From NCBI GenBank assembly GCA_030674185.1, contig CM060306.1, positions 40,614,483 through 40,624,482 of the forward strand: DNA of 10,000 nt, given 5' to 3'. Below are positions 8,881 through 10,000 of this stretch, piece by piece. The position numbers were made by a program, and so were the translations under genes. How positions within the stretch are numbered: position 1 is the first letter of the stretch; each line of letters opens with the position of its first letter. The notes under the pieces were generated by a model. The model saw only the letters and a list, made by a program, of their open reading frames with translations, ran no database searches and was not told the origin of the DNA. This DNA comes from Monoplex corrugatus. Lineage: Eukaryota > Mollusca > Gastropoda > Littorinimorpha > Ranellidae.

Positions 8881-8955
8881 GATTTGGTGTGGTTTGGTTT
8901 AGTTTGGTTTCGTTTCGTTTCGTTTGATTTCGTTTGGTTTCGTATGGTTTCGTTT
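8881..8955 (+). repeat. Pentanucleotide array, ~15 units of NGTTT
   Basis: In phase from 8881, fifteen consecutive 5-bp units read mostly GGTTT or CGTTT, with AGTTT, GATTT, GGTGT and CGTAT variants. The first base alternates G/C/A, so roughly half the units carry a CpG. It adjoins the T/G block and looks like its diverged extension. Confidence 0.88.
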
Positions 8956-9188
8956 TGCATTTCGTTTGAATTATGGATTTAGTTTCTTTGTAAACAATAA
9001 CAAAAATAAAAAAGAGAAATGTTTAGTGTGGGCGGTTCTTTTCAGTTTCTTTGTTCTATTTTTGTTTGCGTTATGGTTTTATGTCACTAAACCATCTTTC
9101 TTTTTTCATGTCTCCATATGCCTTGATATACATCTTGACTTCGGTGTTATACTGTTCTGTATTTGTATCTTAACACGATAGATTTTCA
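8956..9188. other. T-rich unique DNA, no gene seen
   Basis: T-rich continuation of the satellite region. Frames here are Phe/Val-rich by composition and not gene-like. Confidence 0.5.
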
Positions 9189-9246
9189 GTGTGCCTGTGT
9201 GCGTGCGTATGCATGCCCATGTGTGTATTGTGTGTTTGTGCGTGTT
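9189..9246 (+). repeat. Degenerate (TG)n tract
   Basis: GTGTGC, GTGCGTGCG and TGTGTG segments with interruptions. It is the only sizeable GT (rather than CA) tract on the plus strand. Confidence 0.75.
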
Positions 9247-9260
9247 TCAAGCAAACGCTG

Positions 9261-9300
9261 TAATAAATAAAGAATAAAAAGAAAATAAATAAATATATAA
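9261..9300 (+). repeat. A-rich AAATAA-type tract
   Basis: AATAAA occurs five times (9262, 9266, 9273, 9284, 9288). This could be read as clustered poly(A) signals, but no GT-rich downstream element follows. A degenerate A-rich simple repeat is the simpler reading. Confidence 0.7.
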
Positions 9301-9709
9301 AGGATGTGAGTAATATTAATTCAGATAGATAAATTTTGTCGGTACACAGAAATATTCGCTTGTCGCCAAGGGTTTCTCTGTTAGACGTGAATGGATTTCT
9401 ATCAAACGTAGCACGTATGGCTCAACAAGAGAACTAGAGTGTATATAGCAGGGATACGCCCTCTGGCCCATTTTCTTAATGAGCAGAATTTCTATCCAAA
9501 CCATAAGGAGTGTTTTTATGATTGAATTCCCGGCTGTTTATTGGTGAATACTTGGCCATAAACTCTGCAAATGAACAACAACAGCAACAAGAATAATGAT
9601 GATGAGAATGATGACTGACAGTCTGTTGCAGAAGATCTTTCGCGCATGTTTGCAATGGCATATGGATGCAAATCAATGGGGAAGTTATACAGACTCAAAG
9701 AATTTTATC
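9301..9709. other. Unique DNA, no gene seen
   Basis: Ordinary-complexity sequence with short frames only. A small CAA/ATG trinucleotide patch lies at 9571-9617. Confidence 0.5.
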
Positions 9710-9800
9710 TGTGTATATACACACACATACACATACACACACGCGTGCACGCACACACACATACATGCACATAGCCTACACGCGGGCACACACACACATG

Positions 9801-9834
<34 letters not shown>

Positions 9835-9848
9835 TACACATACACCAC
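9710..9848 (+). repeat. Imperfect (CA)n microsatellite starting in a palindrome
   Basis: CA dinucleotides with frequent TACA, GCAC and CG interruptions. The array begins at a perfect 14-bp palindrome TGTGTATATACACA (9710-9723), where TG turns into CA. The CGCGTGCACGCAC stretch is alternating purine-pyrimidine. Confidence 0.93.
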
Positions 9849-9874
9849 AGAGAGAGAGAGAGAGAGAGAGAGAG
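9849..9874 (+). repeat. (AG)13 tract joining SINE tail to CA array
   Basis: Pure AG dinucleotides. On the minus strand this is (CT)n, lying immediately after the SINE body and before the GT array, so it may be or derive from the SINE's own 3' simple-repeat tail. Confidence 0.92.
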
Positions 9875-9925
9875 AAGCCATAACTGGAGCCGAAAATCCC
9901 ACAATGATTTTGAAAGGACTGATGG

Positions 9926-9936
9926 GGACTCGAACC
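9926..9936 (-). promoter_or_regulatory. Pol III B box of the SINE
   Basis: The complement reads GGTTCGAGTCC, a full match to the GGTTCGANNCC consensus of internal RNA polymerase III promoters. Confidence 0.8.
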
Positions 9937-9978
9937 CACAACCTTCTAGTCGGTAGTCCTTTGCGTGAAAAATGGGGA

Positions 9979-9990
9979 CTGATTGTTCCA
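9979..9990 (-). promoter_or_regulatory. Degenerate pol III A box of the SINE
   Basis: The complement reads TGGAACAATCAG, matching TRGYNNARNNG-type A boxes at most positions but lacking the usual C at position 4 and GG at the end. Transcription may be weak. Confidence 0.5.
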
Positions 9991-10000
9991 CCCTAATCTG

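Larger units (their letters stand above)
9875..10000 (-). mobile_element. tRNA-derived SINE, 5' end at or beyond window edge
   Basis: The minus strand carries an RNA polymerase III split promoter: an A box TGGAACAATCAG (complement of 9979-9990, diverged but alignable to tRNA A boxes) and a near-perfect B box GGTTCGAGTCC (complement of 9926-9936), about 42 nt apart as in tRNAs. Between them, GGACTACCGACTAGAAGG resembles an anticodon arm. The acceptor stem is not complementary and the T stem is incomplete, so this is not a functional tRNA. A tRNA-unrelated body (about 9879-9918) follows, then a CT/GT simple repeat. The 5' end probably lies at or just past base 10000. No target-site duplication could be assigned. 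Confidence 0.7.

Noticed and set aside
8721..8982. Frames rich in Phe/Val/Cys or Thr/Asn/Lys-Gln
   Set aside because: Translations of the T/G satellite block in three or more frames; low complexity.
9262..9293. Clustered AATAAA poly(A) signals
   Set aside because: They are part of a simple A-rich repeat with no GT-rich downstream element and no gene upstream.
9918..9998. A functional tRNA gene on the minus strand
   Set aside because: The B box is good, but the acceptor strands do not pair, the T stem has only about three pairs, and the A box is degenerate; a tRNA-derived SINE fits better.

Overview
This looks like an intergenic or intronic piece of an animal nuclear genome. The base composition is AT-leaning, there are no long open reading frames outside repeats, and simple-sequence repeats are very dense: five CA arrays, several GA tracts, one GATA/GACA array of about 440 bp, and a T/G-rich compound satellite. 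Two retroelement remnants are present. The LINE tail protein and the tRNA-type SINE fit a marine invertebrate, with a mollusc as best guess. That assignment is inference from repeat style; no host gene is recognised to confirm it.

Layout: 1-360 is complex, comparatively GC-rich unique DNA with clustered homeodomain-like, POU-octamer and palindromic motifs, the best candidate here for a conserved non-coding (regulatory) element. 365-445 is a purine tract. 736-1285 is a compound microsatellite cluster (CA, AT, TCTG, GATA/GACA, CT, CA). 1286-3870 is unique DNA with no gene seen, containing two close palindromes at 2287-2354 and a plausible poly(A) signal at 3364. 3874-4382 is a second cluster (GA, an 18-bp minisatellite, CA). 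4651-4676 is a C-rich run whose minus strand has a G-quadruplex pattern, followed by a weak tRNA-like fossil. 5222-5540 is cryptically simple CA/CT DNA. 5541-7050 is unique DNA with a small tandem duplication. 7051-7535 is the GATA array with local 12-bp higher-order structure.

The best supported element is at 8245-8632: the last 388 bp of a non-LTR retrotransposon (LINE), 5'-truncated, its reading frame open to a stop codon that is also the first unit of a (TGA)n tail, flanked by perfect 12-bp target-site duplications. About 120 bp downstream begins a T/G-rich block with a run of 14 G, a TTG tract and about 15 units of a 5-bp repeat. The window ends in a minus-strand tRNA-derived SINE whose 3' end runs directly into a CT/GT microsatellite.

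No intact protein gene, structural RNA gene, CRISPR array or prokaryotic feature is supported. Nothing here forms a demonstrable multi-gene system. The points most worth following are the regulatory-like block at the left end, the young LINE insertion, and the SINE-microsatellite junction.
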